DNA of 41,645 nt from NCBI GenBank assembly GCA_017519045.1, contig JAFWTC010000053.1, positions 1-41,645 on the forward strand, read 5' to 3'. A program made the position numbers and the translations under genes. Below, piece by piece: positions 1-8,168 of the stretch (position 1 is its first letter; every line of letters starts with the position of its first letter). Below the pieces are notes generated by a model. That model saw only the letters and a list, made by a program, of their open reading frames with translations. It was not told the origin of the DNA and did no database searches. The stretch is from Candidatus Methanomethylophilaceae archaeon. GTDB lineage: Archaea; Thermoplasmatota; Thermoplasmata; Methanomassiliicoccales; Methanomethylophilaceae.

Positions 1-1
1 C

Positions 2-241
2 TCGAAGAGGGTGGGGATAACCAACGTCAACCTCTCCAAGCTGAAGACGGGCAAGGTCAGCGCGATCAGGCTCTCCACGCTGGAGGCCATATGCGACGTC
101 CTCGACTGCCAGCCCGGGGACATCCTGGAGTTCAGGAGGGAAGAGGGCCCGGATGTGGAGGAGGAGCCTAGCGACGAGGACGTCACGGCTTCCTCTGATT
201 CCGTCGAAGACAGGCAGGATGTCCGCCCGGCCGGGTTGTGA
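2..241 (+). CDS. XRE-family HTH regulator, C-terminal part
   Basis: This is the end of a small DNA-binding regulator of the Cro/CI (XRE) type; its start lies before the window. The visible part holds the recognition half of the helix-turn-helix, with the motifs VNLSKLKTGK and STLEAICDVLDCQPGDIL. These are typical of the short regulators (about 70-80 residues) that end soon after CQPGDIL. Here a further acidic tail of roughly 35 residues (EEGPDVEEEPSDEDV) follows, which is longer than usual. The frame is open from base 2 to a TGA. The target cannot be told, and the downstream neighbour is a tRNA on the other strand. Confidence 0.85.
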   Translation, partial: SKRVGITNVNLSKLKTGKVSAIRLSTLEAICDVLDCQPGDILEFRREEGPDVEEEPSDEDVTASSDSVEDRQDVRPAGL

Positions 242-435
242 GCCATTCAGGCACGCACGCACGCCTTCAACGTACGCGATCAGCGTCTTTTCCATAGCGA
301 TCGTCTCGGCAGTCGTTTTGCGGCGTGACTATTATCATGGAGTCACCTCCAACCGCTTTTTCTTTGTCTAATCGCTTAGGAGCGAAGCGCCCTTTTGGGC
401 ACAACGCCGGAATAATTGAATTCAGAGCCAGAAGC

Positions 436-440
436 AAAAA
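436..440 (-). terminator. T-run terminator of tRNA-Ser
   Basis: On the minus strand five T residues follow the tRNA CCA end directly. This is the usual archaeal oligo-T termination signal. Confidence 0.5.
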
Positions 441-528
441 TGGCGTGGAGAGGGGGATTCGAACCCTCGGGTCGCATAGCGACATAGGATTAGCAGTCCT
501 ACGCCTTACCAGGCTGGGCCATCTCCAC
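441..528 (-). tRNA. tRNA-Ser (anticodon GCT)
   Basis: This is a class II tRNA reading AGC/AGU serine codons. Read on the minus strand, the acceptor stem GTGGAGA pairs with TCTCCAC. The anticodon stem TAGGA/TCCTA encloses the loop CTGCTAA (anticodon GCT). A long variable arm (GTCGC-TAT-GCGAC) marks it as serine, and the T loop is TTCGAAT. The CCA end is encoded (441-443). The T stem has one apparent A-C mismatch at its second pair. No intron is seen. Confidence 0.95.
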
Positions 529-553
529 AGCAATCGCCCTAACAATAACCTTA

Positions 554-561
554 CTAATAAA
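554..561 (-). promoter_or_regulatory. TATA box of tRNA-Ser
   Basis: The minus strand reads TTTATTAG, centred about 30 bases upstream of the first tRNA base, in an AT-rich patch. The spacing fits an archaeal TBP/TFB promoter that starts at or near the mature 5' end. Confidence 0.6.
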
Positions 562-695
562 CATTTGCGACAGGCCCGCATCGTCGGATGTATCGTGGGC
601 ATCTTCCATCACGCGTTTCGACAGAGAAGGTTCAAAAGGCCTGTTTCATAGTAAAAAGACTATAGTTCTACGTTAGTTTTCGTCCACGTCACAGG

Positions 696-703
696 TTTTA
701 TAC
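696..703 (+). promoter_or_regulatory. TATA box of the Na/Pi transporter gene
   Basis: TTTTATAC lies about 44 bases before the ATG at 744. It predicts a start near 726 and a short leader that contains a GAGAGG ribosome-binding sequence. Confidence 0.5.
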
Positions 704-743
704 AAGTACCTCGTTAGGAAACCGTCGCGAGAGGACTGGACTG

Positions 744-2438
744 ATGGACGCGGTGACAGCAGGCTCGGCTATTCTGACCCTTATCGCGGGAATAGGCGTT
801 TTCCTCATCGCATGCACCATGATGAGCTCCAATCTGGAGTCCGCCTGCAGCAACAGGCTGAAGAATCTCTTCTCCAAGGCCTCCGACAACAAGCTTCTGG
901 GCGTCGGCATCGGTACCGTGGGGACGGCCGCCATACAGAGCTCGGGGGCGATGACCGTCCTGGTCATAGGTTTCGTGAACGCCGGGATAATGTCGCTGAC
1001 CCTCGCCGCCGCGATCATCTACGGGGCGAACATAGGGACAACGGTCACCGCCCAGATTGTCGCCTTGGGGATGTTCGGCTCGGACACCGTCTCCCTGACG
1101 CTGATATTCGCCGCCCTGGCCGGAGTGGGCGCCTTCATAAACGTGTTCGCCAAGAAGGACTCCGCCAAGAAGATGGGCGGGATCCTGGCCGGGTTCGGGA
1201 TGCTGTTCGTCGGATTGGAGATGATGAGCGGCTCCATGGAGGCCTTCGCGGAGCTGGATTCCGTGAAGGAGTTCCTGGCCGGCATAGACAACATCTTGCT
1301 TTTGGTGGCCATAGGCGCCGCGCTGACCGCAGTGATACAGAGCTCGTCCGTGATGACCTCCGTCGCTATCACCATGCTGGTGGCCGGCCTCATCGACCTG
1401 GAGCAGGGGATCTACCTGACCATGGGATCGAACATAGGGTCGTGCATAGTGTCGATCCTGGCCGGTCTATCGAGCGGTTTGAACGCGAAGAGGACCGCGC
1501 TGATGCATCTGACGTTCAACGTCGTCGGAGTGATCCTGTTCGTCTCCGCAGGTGCCGTGATCGGGTTCGCGACAGCAGGAGACGTGACCTACGGGACCTT
1601 GTTCGCAAGTCTTTTCCCCGATGCCCCTCAGACCCAGCTCGCCATGTTCCACACGTTCTTCAACGTGGCCACCGTGATGATCATGCTTCCGCTGACGTCC
1701 AAGCTCGTCGCGTTCGTCACCAGGGCGATTCCCGACTCCGGGACGGAGGAGCCCATAGACCCCTCCGCCCCCAGGCTGTTCTACATCAACGACTACATGC
1801 TGAAGACCCCTCCGATAGCGGTGCTGGAGGTGAAGAACGAGATCGTCAACATGGCCAAGATCGCCATGGAGAATTTCTCCCTGTCCTGCCGCATTGTCTG
1901 CACCTTGGACTTCTCCGAGGCGGAGAGGTTCAGGGCCAACGAGAAGGAGCTCAACTTCCTGAAGAAGCGCATAACCAAGTTCCTCGTGAAGCTCTCCAAC
2001 CTCCAGCTGAACGCCAAGGACAACGCGTACGTGTCGGCAGCATTCCGTACGGTGACGGACCTGGAGCGCATCGGAGATTACGCAGAGAACATCGTGGAGT
2101 ACGCGGAGAAGATGAAGGATACCGGAGAAGGCTTCTCGGACATAGCCAAGAAGGAGGTCGAGGACGTCAGGGCCACGATAGAGGACCTTTACGTCAAGAT
2201 CATGGAGGCCTACGTGAACGTCGACAGGGGGGCCCTGGCGGAGGCCATGGCCATCGAGGACAGGATCGACGACATGACCGACGACATGGCCGAGAAGCAC
2301 ATCAAGAGGCTCAACGAAGGGATCTGCAGCCCCGAGGTCGGCGCTGAGTATCTTTCGCTTTCGTCTGATGCGGAGAGGGTGGCCGACCACTTCGTGAACG
2401 TGGGGAAGGTCATCAAGGACTACGCCAAGGCGGTTTGA
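744..2438 (+). CDS. Na+/phosphate symporter with PhoU-like tail
   Basis: This is a membrane transporter of the Na/Pi cotransporter family (NptA/YjbB type), which moves inorganic phosphate with sodium. The N-terminal 330 residues are strongly hydrophobic. They carry the two inverted-repeat signature motifs, AAIQSSGAMTV near residue 63 and AVIQSSSVMTSV near residue 196, in which the QSS segments form the substrate site. Residues from about 345 to 564 are charged and helical and resemble a PhoU domain, including TVTDLERIGDYAENI and SLSSDAERVADHFVN. That domain is usual in long prokaryotic members and is thought to control transport. The length of 564 residues is normal. The gene stands alone, facing the ABC chimera gene. 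Confidence 0.93.
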   Translation: MDAVTAGSAILTLIAGIGVFLIACTMMSSNLESACSNRLKNLFSKASDNKLLGVGIGTVGTAAIQSSGAMTVLVIGFVNAGIMSLTLAAAIIYGANIGTTVTAQIVALGMFGSDTVSLTLIFAALAGVGAFINVFAKKDSAKKMGGILAGFGMLFVGLEMMSGSMEAFAELDSVKEFLAGIDNILLLVAIGAALTAVIQSSSVMTSVAITMLVAGLIDLEQGIYLTMGSNIGSCIVSILAGLSSGLNAKRTALMHLTFNVVGVILFVSAGAVIGFATAGDVTYGTLFASLFPDAPQTQLAMFHTFFNVATVMIMLPLTSKLVAFVTRAIPDSGTEEPIDPSAPRLFYINDYMLKTPPIAVLEVKNEIVNMAKIAMENFSLSCRIVCTLDFSEAERFRANEKELNFLKKRITKFLVKLSNLQLNAKDNAYVSAAFRTVTDLERIGDYAENIVEYAEKMKDTGEGFSDIAKKEVEDVRATIEDLYVKIMEAYVNVDRGALAEAMAIEDRIDDMTDDMAEKHIKRLNEGICSPEVGAEYLSLSSDAERVADHFVNVGKVIKDYAKAV

Positions 2439-2521
2439 CGAATCTGTGCTTAGATTACGGGCCGTCTCCATCATGGCAGGTCATCGGTCTTGTCAAGATA
2501 CGATTTCGCACGATGTCATCG

Positions 2522-2545
2522 AAAAAGAAGGGGGGGGACCCCTTG
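2522..2545 (-). terminator. Hairpin and T-run after the ABC chimera gene
   Basis: Read on the minus strand, AAGGGG-TCCC-CCCCTT can form a hairpin and is followed by CTTTTTC. It lies about 55-75 bases past the stop of the gene that ends at 2600. It is shaped like an intrinsic terminator. Confidence 0.5.
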
Positions 2546-2599
2546 CGTTTACAGGTTCCAACCGCTCGAGCCCAATTTGGTCATCAGCCCTTGCAAGGT

Positions 2600-3457
2600 T
2601 CACGAGTGCTTCAGGGATCCGTAGGCCACCACGTGCGGGAGCCCGTCACGGTCGTGGATCACTTCTGCGTTGACCTTGTAGACGTTCCTCAGCATTTCTT
2701 CCGTGAAGATGTTCTGGGAGGGCCCTTTGGCATACACCCTCCCTTCCTGGAGCACGACCACCTCGTCCGCGAAGCGGGATGCCAGGTTCAGGTCATGCAG
2801 GATCATCACGGTCACGAGTCCGCGCTGTTCCGACAGGTCTCTTACGACCTCGAACATCTCCAGCTGTTTCTGCAGGTCGAGATTGTTCGTGGGCTCGTCC
2901 ATCAGCAGGAGCTGCGGTTCCTTCACCAGCGCCTGGGCGATGGAGATCATCTGCAGCTGCCCCCCGGACAGCTCGTTGATCTGCTTGTCCGCAATCTTGT
3001 CGACGGTCTCCTCGCTCACCATCCCGTAGGTGTAGCACCACATGGGTATGAACACCGCGTCGGGCTCCATCGAGGCCACCGTCTCCCAGTTGAAGTTGTT
3101 GTCCTGGAAGCTTCCCACGGACTTGGCCTTCTTGAAGTCCATTCCTGCGGCCTCCCACATCCTCTTCACATCCGGGTAGTAGGAGTCGAGGTTGGCGTCG
3201 TAGCCTACGATGACGTCCTTGACCTGGGTCCCGGCGATCGCGGCTATCAGCTCCATGGCTTCCGCGTCTCCGAACACCACCCTCTCCAGGGGGACCTGGA
3301 GCTTCACCTGGCGGCCGGCCAGGTCCGTGATGCTGATCGTCTCCTTCTCCGCAGGACGGTCGCTGCTGCCTCCGTTGTTGTTGGTGACGATGACGACGGC
3401 CGCCGCTATGATCAGAACCGCTGCGACGACGGCGATTATCGCTATCTTCTTGTCCAT
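2600..3457 (-). CDS. Chimera: ABC binding-protein N-half fused to ABC ATPase C-half (Fe/B12 type)
   Basis: This 285-residue open frame joins pieces of two proteins. Residues 1-30 are a membrane-anchor or signal segment, and residues about 40-157 look like the N-terminal lobe of a periplasmic iron-siderophore/cobalamin binding protein (PF01497 type; ITDLAGRQVKL, ASMEPDAVFIP). From about residue 159 it becomes the C-terminal half of the partner ATPase (FecE/BtuD type): signature INELSGGQ, Walker B LLLMDEPTNNLD, H-loop ILHDLN. The ATPase Walker A, the second binding-protein lobe and the whole permease are missing. The probable junction is at IADKQIN (about 2976-2992), a stretch that could resemble both parents. 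The likeliest origin is a deletion of roughly 2 kb inside a binding protein-permease-ATPase operon that left the frame open. It is unlikely to work as a transporter. An assembly collapse is the alternative. Confidence 0.8.
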   Translation of the reverse strand: MDKKIAIIAVVAAVLIIAAAVVIVTNNNGGSSDRPAEKETISITDLAGRQVKLQVPLERVVFGDAEAMELIAAIAGTQVKDVIVGYDANLDSYYPDVKRMWEAAGMDFKKAKSVGSFQDNNFNWETVASMEPDAVFIPMWCYTYGMVSEETVDKIADKQINELSGGQLQMISIAQALVKEPQLLLMDEPTNNLDLQKQLEMFEVVRDLSEQRGLVTVMILHDLNLASRFADEVVVLQEGRVYAKGPSQNIFTEEMLRNVYKVNAEVIHDRDGLPHVVAYGSLKHS

Positions 3458-3468
3458 TTTATCCTTCC

Positions 3469-3517
3469 CAACAAATATCCGGTCTCAACTCGCGGGCGGG
3501 ATTCGTCGGATATGTTG
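3469..3517. promoter_or_regulatory. Imperfect inverted repeat between the ABC chimera and araC
   Basis: CAACAAATATCCG (3469-3481) and CGGATATGTTG (3507-3517) form an inverted repeat with a one-base bulge, centred in the divergent intergenic region. It could be an operator for the AraC-type regulator or a metal-responsive repressor. This is inferred from position and symmetry only. Downstream of it an AT-rich stretch (3540-3570) offers TATA-like sequence for the plus-strand gene. Confidence 0.4.
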
Positions 3518-3599
3518 TCCGGACGGGTTTTCTTCTGATGATAATATTTAATTATGCCTAAATAATACAAATTTTGGAGTTTTTTATTGGAGGAACACC

Positions 3600-4598
3600 G
3601 TGGAAGAGAATGAGGTGAAGATCTACAACGACTTCCGCATAACGCCGTTTCAGGGCGGATTCCGCTATCTCTTGACCAACGAGGGCGGCCAGGTGACCGT
3701 GGACTGCCATCAATTCGATTCCGGATTCGTGGTGAACCACATGCGCGCCGAAACGAGGAGGTTCTCGAACCAGAACCACGTCGGCGAGATGAACTACATC
3801 ATGATAGACGTCACCATCCGCGGGCGCATGGCTATCAGCGGAGGAGGGTCGGCGGATTCGCTGTTCCCCGGCAGGACCCTGATCTACCATCCGATGAACG
3901 TGCGTGCGTTCATGGAGGTCCTGACGGAAAGCTATGAGTCCATCACCGTCGGGATAGACCTCAACAGATTCTGCGCGGAGGAGGGGAACCCGGAGGCGAA
4001 GGGCCTGGAGGAGTTCGCATCCAATCCCCGGAGCATGATGCCGTTCATGCTCTCCGGGAGGGGGATGGCCATCCTGTCTGCGATAAGGGCCATGATCACA
4101 GGGTCGAGGGACGACGGTCTCATGCACAGGCTTGTATCGGACCTGGTCACGGAGGCGAGGTCATGCCAGGACCACAGGATCAAAGTGCATTCAGCGACCG
4201 TTTTCAAGGAGCCCCAGGACATTCTTTACGACAGTTTGGCGAGCGGCGGGAGCGATCAGGACATAGGCAGGCGCTGCGAAGAGCTGGGGATAGACAAGTA
4301 CAACATCAACCGCAAGTTCAGATGCTCGTACGGCGTCACCCCTTACGCGCTTTACAAGAAGATGAGGCTGTGGGACGCCGCGGCGAGGCTGATCCTGAGC
4401 GACGATCCGATAGGGGAGGTCGCGAAGGACGCAGGCTACCTCAAGGAAGGGAAATTCGCATCTGCTTTCAGCAAGGAGGTGGGATGCGCCCCCAGGAGTT
4501 TCAGGGGGGAATACCGCCCGGGGAGGGCCGCCAAGGATCATGCCAGAGCAGTTCGACGAAAGACGAACTCGCATTTCGTATCAACTTTTATAGATTGA
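3600..4598 (+). CDS. AraC-family transcriptional regulator
   Basis: This is a 332-residue regulator with a ligand-sensing N-terminal domain and a C-terminal AraC double helix-turn-helix (about residues 220-305). The second HTH is recognisable as [26 protein letters not shown], quoted here in part: [10 protein letters not shown], then [17 protein letters not shown]. The GTG start at 3600 is preceded by GGAGGA at good spacing. AraC proteins are common in bacteria and uncommon in archaea, so horizontal acquisition is likely. The gene diverges from the remains of an iron/cobalamin-type ABC operon. By analogy with PchR-like regulators it may have controlled that operon in response to a siderophore or metal state (inference). 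A basic tail of about 25 residues follows the HTH. Confidence 0.88.
   Translation: MEENEVKIYNDFRITPFQGGFRYLLTNEGGQVTVDCHQFDSGFVVNHMRAETRRFSNQNHVGEMNYIMIDVTIRGRMAISGGGSADSLFPGRTLIYHPMNVRAFMEVLTESYESITVGIDLNRFCAEEGNPEAKGLEEFASNPRSMMPFMLSGRGMAILSAIRAMITGSRDDGLMHRLVSDLVTEARSCQDHRIKVHSATVFKEPQDILYDSLASGGSDQDIGRRCEELGIDKYNINRKFRCSYGVTPYALYKKMRLWDAAARLILSDDPIGEVAKDAGYLKEGKFASAFSKEVGCAPRSFRGEYRPGRAAKDHARAVRRKTNSHFVSTFID
4585..4592 (+). promoter_or_regulatory. TATA box of ipk operon
   Basis: CTTTTATA inside the last codons of araC is centred 27 bases before the ATG at 4616. This predicts a leaderless transcript and decides that start over the in-frame ATG at 4604. Confidence 0.55.
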
Positions 4599-4615
4599 GA
4601 ATTATGGAGCGAACG

Positions 4616-5386
4616 ATGTTCCTCGTCAAGCTCGGAGGGAGCGTGATCACCGACAAGGCGCGTTACCGCGTCTTCAACAAGGATCGCGTCGCCCGCCTGT
4701 GCTCGGAGATCGCCGAGTCCGGGAAGGACGTGATCGTCGTCCACGGCGCCGGCTCCTTCGGACACGTCCTGGCGAAGCGTCATTCTCTTCAGGACGGGTA
4801 TTCGGACCCGGAGCAGATCCCGGCCGCGGCGCGCGTCCAGCAGGACGTCAGGGAGCTCAGCCTCATGGTCGTCTCCGAACTTCTGGATGCGGGGATCCCG
4901 GCGGTATCCGTGCCTCCTGGCTCCTGCTTCGTCATGGAAGGCGGCAGGCTGGTCGTAGGGGAAGGCGAGGCTCTGAGGTCCCTGAGGAAGACGGGGATCA
5001 TGCCGGTCCTGTTCGGAGACGTCGTGATGGACCGCGAGAAGGGTTTCGGGATATGCTCCGGAGACCAGGCCATGGAGGCCCTGGCGGAGATGTTCAGTCC
5101 TGAGAAGGTCATTTTCGTGTCGGACATCGACGGATTGTATTCATCCGATCCCAAGGTCGATCCCGACGCGGAGTTCTACCCCCTCGTGACCGAGGACATA
5201 CTGAAAGAAGTCTCCACAGACCAGTCCGTGGCCGACGTCACCGGAGGCGTGGCCGGCAAGATGAGGTCGATGCTTAAGATATGCGGGAAGGGGAGGGACT
5301 GCATGCTCATAGACGGCACCGTCCCCGGGAACCTGCTCTCCGCCCTCAAGGGGGAGGAAGTCAAGTGCACCATAGCGAGGATATGA
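4616..5386 (+). CDS. Isopentenyl phosphate kinase
   Basis: The enzyme phosphorylates isopentenyl phosphate to isopentenyl diphosphate, the last kinase step of the archaeal mevalonate route, in the cytosol. It belongs to the amino acid kinase fold. The start [16 protein letters not shown] holds the glycine-rich and lysine residues for [19 protein letters not shown] holds the catalytic histidine region diagnostic of this family, and the C-terminal part has [13 protein letters not shown] and [10 protein letters not shown]. The length of 256 residues is normal. The start at 4616 is chosen from the TATA spacing; ATG 4604 would add four residues. It heads a three-gene isoprenoid operon with only one base before the next gene. 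Confidence 0.95.
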   Translation: MFLVKLGGSVITDKARYRVFNKDRVARLCSEIAESGKDVIVVHGAGSFGHVLAKRHSLQDGYSDPEQIPAAARVQQDVRELSLMVVSELLDAGIPAVSVPPGSCFVMEGGRLVVGEGEALRSLRKTGIMPVLFGDVVMDREKGFGICSGDQAMEALAEMFSPEKVIFVSDIDGLYSSDPKVDPDAEFYPLVTEDILKEVSTDQSVADVTGGVAGKMRSMLKICGKGRDCMLIDGTVPGNLLSALKGEEVKCTIARI

Positions 5387-5387
5387 G

Positions 5388-6440
5388 ATGTCCATAAAGA
5401 ACAGGAAGGCCGACCATATCGAGATCTGCAAGAACGAGAGGACCGCCCCCGGTTATTGCTACTGGGACGACGTGAGGCTCGTCCACAACGCGCTTCCGGA
5501 GATAGACGCAGACGACATCGACATGTCCTGCGAGCTGTTCGGGAAGAAGCTCAGCTTCCCTCTCATCGTCACGGCGATAACCGGCGGGTTCGACGGCGCC
5601 GTCAAGATCAATTCCAACATCGCCAGCGCCTGCGCCGACCTAGGGATAGGGATGGGCGTCGGAAGCGAGAGGGCGGGCGTGTCCGGGGTGCACCCGGAGA
5701 GCTACTCCGTCATAAAGGACTTCGACGTCCCGCTGGTGATAGGCAACGTCGGCGCTCCCCAGCTGGTGAGGCAGAAGGGAGGCGTCGCATTCGACAGGGA
5801 CACTGTCGCCAAGGCGATCGAGCTCGTGGACGCCGACGTCATGGCGGTCCATCTGAACTTCCTGCAGGAGGTCGTGCAGCCCGAGGGCGACACCAACGCG
5901 GCCGGATGCAGGGACGCCATCCGCGGCCTGGCCAGGGAGTTCCCGGTCATGGTCAAGGAGACCGGCGCGGGGATATCCAAGGACGTCGCGACGAGGCTGA
6001 AGGGCATCGGGATCAAGGGCATAGACGTCGCGGGCATGGGCGGGACGAGCTTCTCCGCCGTGGAGCTGCACCGCGCCGTGGCGGTGGACGACGAGGTCAG
6101 GTCCGCTATGGGCGAGACCTTCCTGGACTGGGGGATACCCGCTCCCGTCTCGCTGATGGAGGCCAGGGTCAGCGGGCTTCCGCTCATCGCGTCGGGCGGG
6201 ATCCTGGACGGGATCCACGTCGCGGCCGCCGTCGCGCTGGGGGCTTCTTGCGCAGGAGTGGCGAACGCGGTCCTCAGGGAGGCCTGCGAGTCCGCGGACG
6301 CGGTCAAGAGGAAATTGACGATTATCATGGAGGAGCTGAGGGCGGCCATGCTGCTCACAGGCTCCAAAGACATCGACAGTCTCTCCAAGGCGAGGCACGT
6401 GGTCCTCGGCGAGAGCAGGAAATGGATGGAGTCGCTATGA
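5388..6440 (+). CDS. fni: Type 2 isopentenyl-diphosphate delta-isomerase
   Basis: This FMN- and NADPH-dependent enzyme interconverts isopentenyl and dimethylallyl diphosphate and so supplies both substrates to the prenyltransferase encoded next. Family marks are ADHIEICKNE at the N-terminus, the FMN-site segment GVGSERAG, the metal and substrate motif HLNFLQEVVQPEGD, and the glycine-rich phosphate loop IASGGILDGIHVA. Its 350 residues match archaeal members. It follows ipk by one base and overlaps the polyprenyl synthase gene by four bases (ATGA), so the three are co-translated. Confidence 0.96.
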   Translation: MSIKNRKADHIEICKNERTAPGYCYWDDVRLVHNALPEIDADDIDMSCELFGKKLSFPLIVTAITGGFDGAVKINSNIASACADLGIGMGVGSERAGVSGVHPESYSVIKDFDVPLVIGNVGAPQLVRQKGGVAFDRDTVAKAIELVDADVMAVHLNFLQEVVQPEGDTNAAGCRDAIRGLAREFPVMVKETGAGISKDVATRLKGIGIKGIDVAGMGGTSFSAVELHRAVAVDDEVRSAMGETFLDWGIPAPVSLMEARVSGLPLIASGGILDGIHVAAAVALGASCAGVANAVLREACESADAVKRKLTIIMEELRAAMLLTGSKDIDSLSKARHVVLGESRKWMESL

Positions 6441-7423
6441 TGGATGCTAAGAGTTATCTCAAGAAGAAGTCCGCCGAGCTGGACGGGCCTATAAAGGAAT
6501 ACATACAGGACGACGAGCCGCCGAACCTCATCGAGGCCTCCAGGCAGTACCCCTACGCCGGAGGGAAGAGGATGCGCCCGGCGATGGTCCTGGCCTGCTG
6601 CGGCGCCGTGGGCGGGAACCCGAAGGACGCGGTCCCGCTGGCGGTGGCGATCGAGTACATCCACAACTTCACGCTGATACACGACGACCTCATGGACGGG
6701 GACGAGGTCCGCAGGGGGATGAAGACCATCCACGTCGGATACGGTATGCCTACTGCGGTCCTGGCCGGCGACTGGCTGTTCTCCAGGGCCTGCGAGATCA
6801 TCAGCAACATGGACATCCCTCCGGAGAAGACCGTCAAGGTCCTGAAGTACGTGACCAAGGCGGTATGCGACCTCGGGCGCGGCCAGCAGATGGACGTGAA
6901 CAACGAGGGCAGGATAGTGTCTGAAGACTACTACATAGAGACGATAAAGCTCAAGACCAGCGTCCTGTTCGCCGCGGCAGCCGCCGGAGGGGCCATAGTC
7001 GGAGGGGCGGACGACGCCACCGCCTAGGCGATCTACGACTACGCCATCGACCTTGGGCTCGGGTTCCAGATGTTCGACGACTACCTCGGAGTGGCCGGAG
7101 ACCCCTCCAAGACCGGAAAGTCGGTCGGGAACGACATACGCAAGGGCAAGTGCACCTGCATGGTCACCCACGCCATAAGGTCGATAAAGGACCCGTCCAC
7201 GCTGGAGGAGTTCAGGGGCATCCTCGGGAAGGCCGACGCCACCGACGCCCAGTGCGCCAGGGCCAAGGAGATACTCGAGAAGGCCGGATCCATCGATTAC
7301 GCGATGTCCCTGGCCAAGAGCAAGGCCGAGTCGGCCATCGCCAGGATAGGGTTCCTGCCGGAGAGCGAGGACAAGGAGTTCATGATCGGCCTCGCCAGGT
7401 TCTCCATAGACAGGGAGTCCTGA
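6437..7423 (+). CDS. Geranylgeranyl diphosphate synthase with in-frame UAG (Pyl?) codon
   Basis: This all-trans polyprenyl diphosphate synthase probably makes geranylgeranyl diphosphate for archaeal lipids. The first aspartate-rich motif HDDLMDGDEVRRG lies near residue 82 and the second, FQMFDDYLG, near residue 214; the substrate-binding KTGKSVGNDIRKGK follows. A TAG codon at 7025-7027 (codon 197) interrupts the frame between the two motifs. Both sides belong to one domain, the frame is unchanged across it, and the protein ends at a TGA after 328 codons, the usual family length. Each half alone lacks one catalytic motif. The simplest reading is UAG decoded as pyrrolysine in a variable helix. 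A nonsense mutation or sequence error is the alternative. The start ATG overlaps the fni stop. Confidence 0.9.
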
Positions 7424-8085
7424 GATCGGACGTCCTCTATCCCGGTCTCCGTTATCCTGTAAGGCGCCGACCTCCCCTCGGGGAGGCTCCGGTGCTTCAT
7501 TATCACGGCGGCGCGCCTGCCGTCCGTCCCTTTGTCCAGACGGATTATCGTCTTCGCGTTGTGGTGCAGCGCATGCCCTCCGAGGAACTCCACCCCGCCG
7601 GTCGTCAGGTTGCTGTAGACCTGCGAGGTGACCAGGACGGCTATGTCGTGCTGCCTGGCCATGTTCAAGAGGGCCTCCGTCTGCCTTATGAAGTCGTTCC
7701 TGACGGCGCTGTCGTCGTGGTTCAGGCGGTAATACATCGTAAGCGAGTCGATGACGACCGCGGAGACCGCACCCGCCGACGCCAGCTTGACGACCTTGTC
7801 CACCCTGTCGGACTGCTCCTCGAAGCTGTGGACCTGGAACACGAGCATCCTCCCCACGGCGTCCTCCAGGCCGGAGAAGACCTGGGATATGCGGTCCGAG
7901 GACAGACCTTCGGAGTCTATGTAGGCTACCCTGTCGCCCCCTTTGGCGACGTTGCGGGCGAATTGGAGGCATACGTTGGTTTTGCCTGCCCCCGCCTCGC
8001 CGTATAGAAGCGTAAGGCTTCCGCCCTCGATTCCTCCGCCCAGGAGGCGGTCGAACTTCTGGCACCCGAGCGGAATCCTCTTCAC
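7297..8085 (-). CDS. radB: RadB, RecA-family recombinase paralogue
   Basis: RadB is the archaeal RadA/Rad51 paralogue that assists homologous recombination. The protein has only the RecA ATPase core: RIPLGCQKFDRLLGGGIEGG at the start, Walker A YGEAGAGKTN, Walker B VSAVVIDSLTMYYR, and the DNA-binding-loop region ending VEFLGGHALHHNAKTI. The GTG at 8085 is chosen because it starts the conserved domain and has a TATA box 26 bases upstream. The normal C-terminus is near TETGIEDV (about 7428). The frame stays open about 40 codons further, to a TAA at 7297, overlapping the end of the GGPP synthase gene by 127 bases. The tail is probably not conserved. Confidence 0.9.
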   Translation of the reverse strand: MKRIPLGCQKFDRLLGGGIEGGSLTLLYGEAGAGKTNVCLQFARNVAKGGDRVAYIDSEGLSSDRISQVFSGLEDAVGRMLVFQVHSFEEQSDRVDKVVKLASAGAVSAVVIDSLTMYYRLNHDDSAVRNDFIRQTEALLNMARQHDIAVLVTSQVYSNLTTGGVEFLGGHALHHNAKTIIRLDKGTDGRRAAVIMKHRSLPEGRSAPYRITETGIEDVRSQDSLSMENLARPIMNSLSSLSGRNPILAMADSALLLARDIA

Positions 8086-8105
8086 GCGACCGCAATCCCC
8101 ACCGC

Positions 8106-8115
8106 GGATAAAAAC
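8106..8115 (-). promoter_or_regulatory. TATA box of radB
   Basis: GTTTTTATCC on the minus strand, centred about 26 bases upstream of the GTG at 8085, predicts a leaderless mRNA. Confidence 0.55.
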
Positions 8116-8138
8116 ATCGCTGACGTTTCTTAGAAAGG

Positions 8139-8166
8139 GAAGAGGTTTGGGAGGGGCCGGAGCCCC
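8139..8166 (-). terminator. Hairpin after small membrane protein gene
   Basis: On the minus strand GGGGC-TCCG-GCCCC lies just past the stop at 8169 and is followed by a pyrimidine tract (TCCCAAACCTCTTCCC). It is a possible terminator separating the AIM24/membrane-protein pair from radB. Confidence 0.4.
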
Positions 8167-8168
8167 GT

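Noticed and set aside
258-274. GCAC tandem repeat
   Set aside because: It is only about four short units in a non-coding stretch, too small for a meaningful repeat or CRISPR unit.
6437-7027. GGPP synthase as two separate genes
   Set aside because: Neither half carries both aspartate-rich motifs, and there is no ribosome-binding site or promoter for the second half. A single gene with UAG sense decoding fits better.
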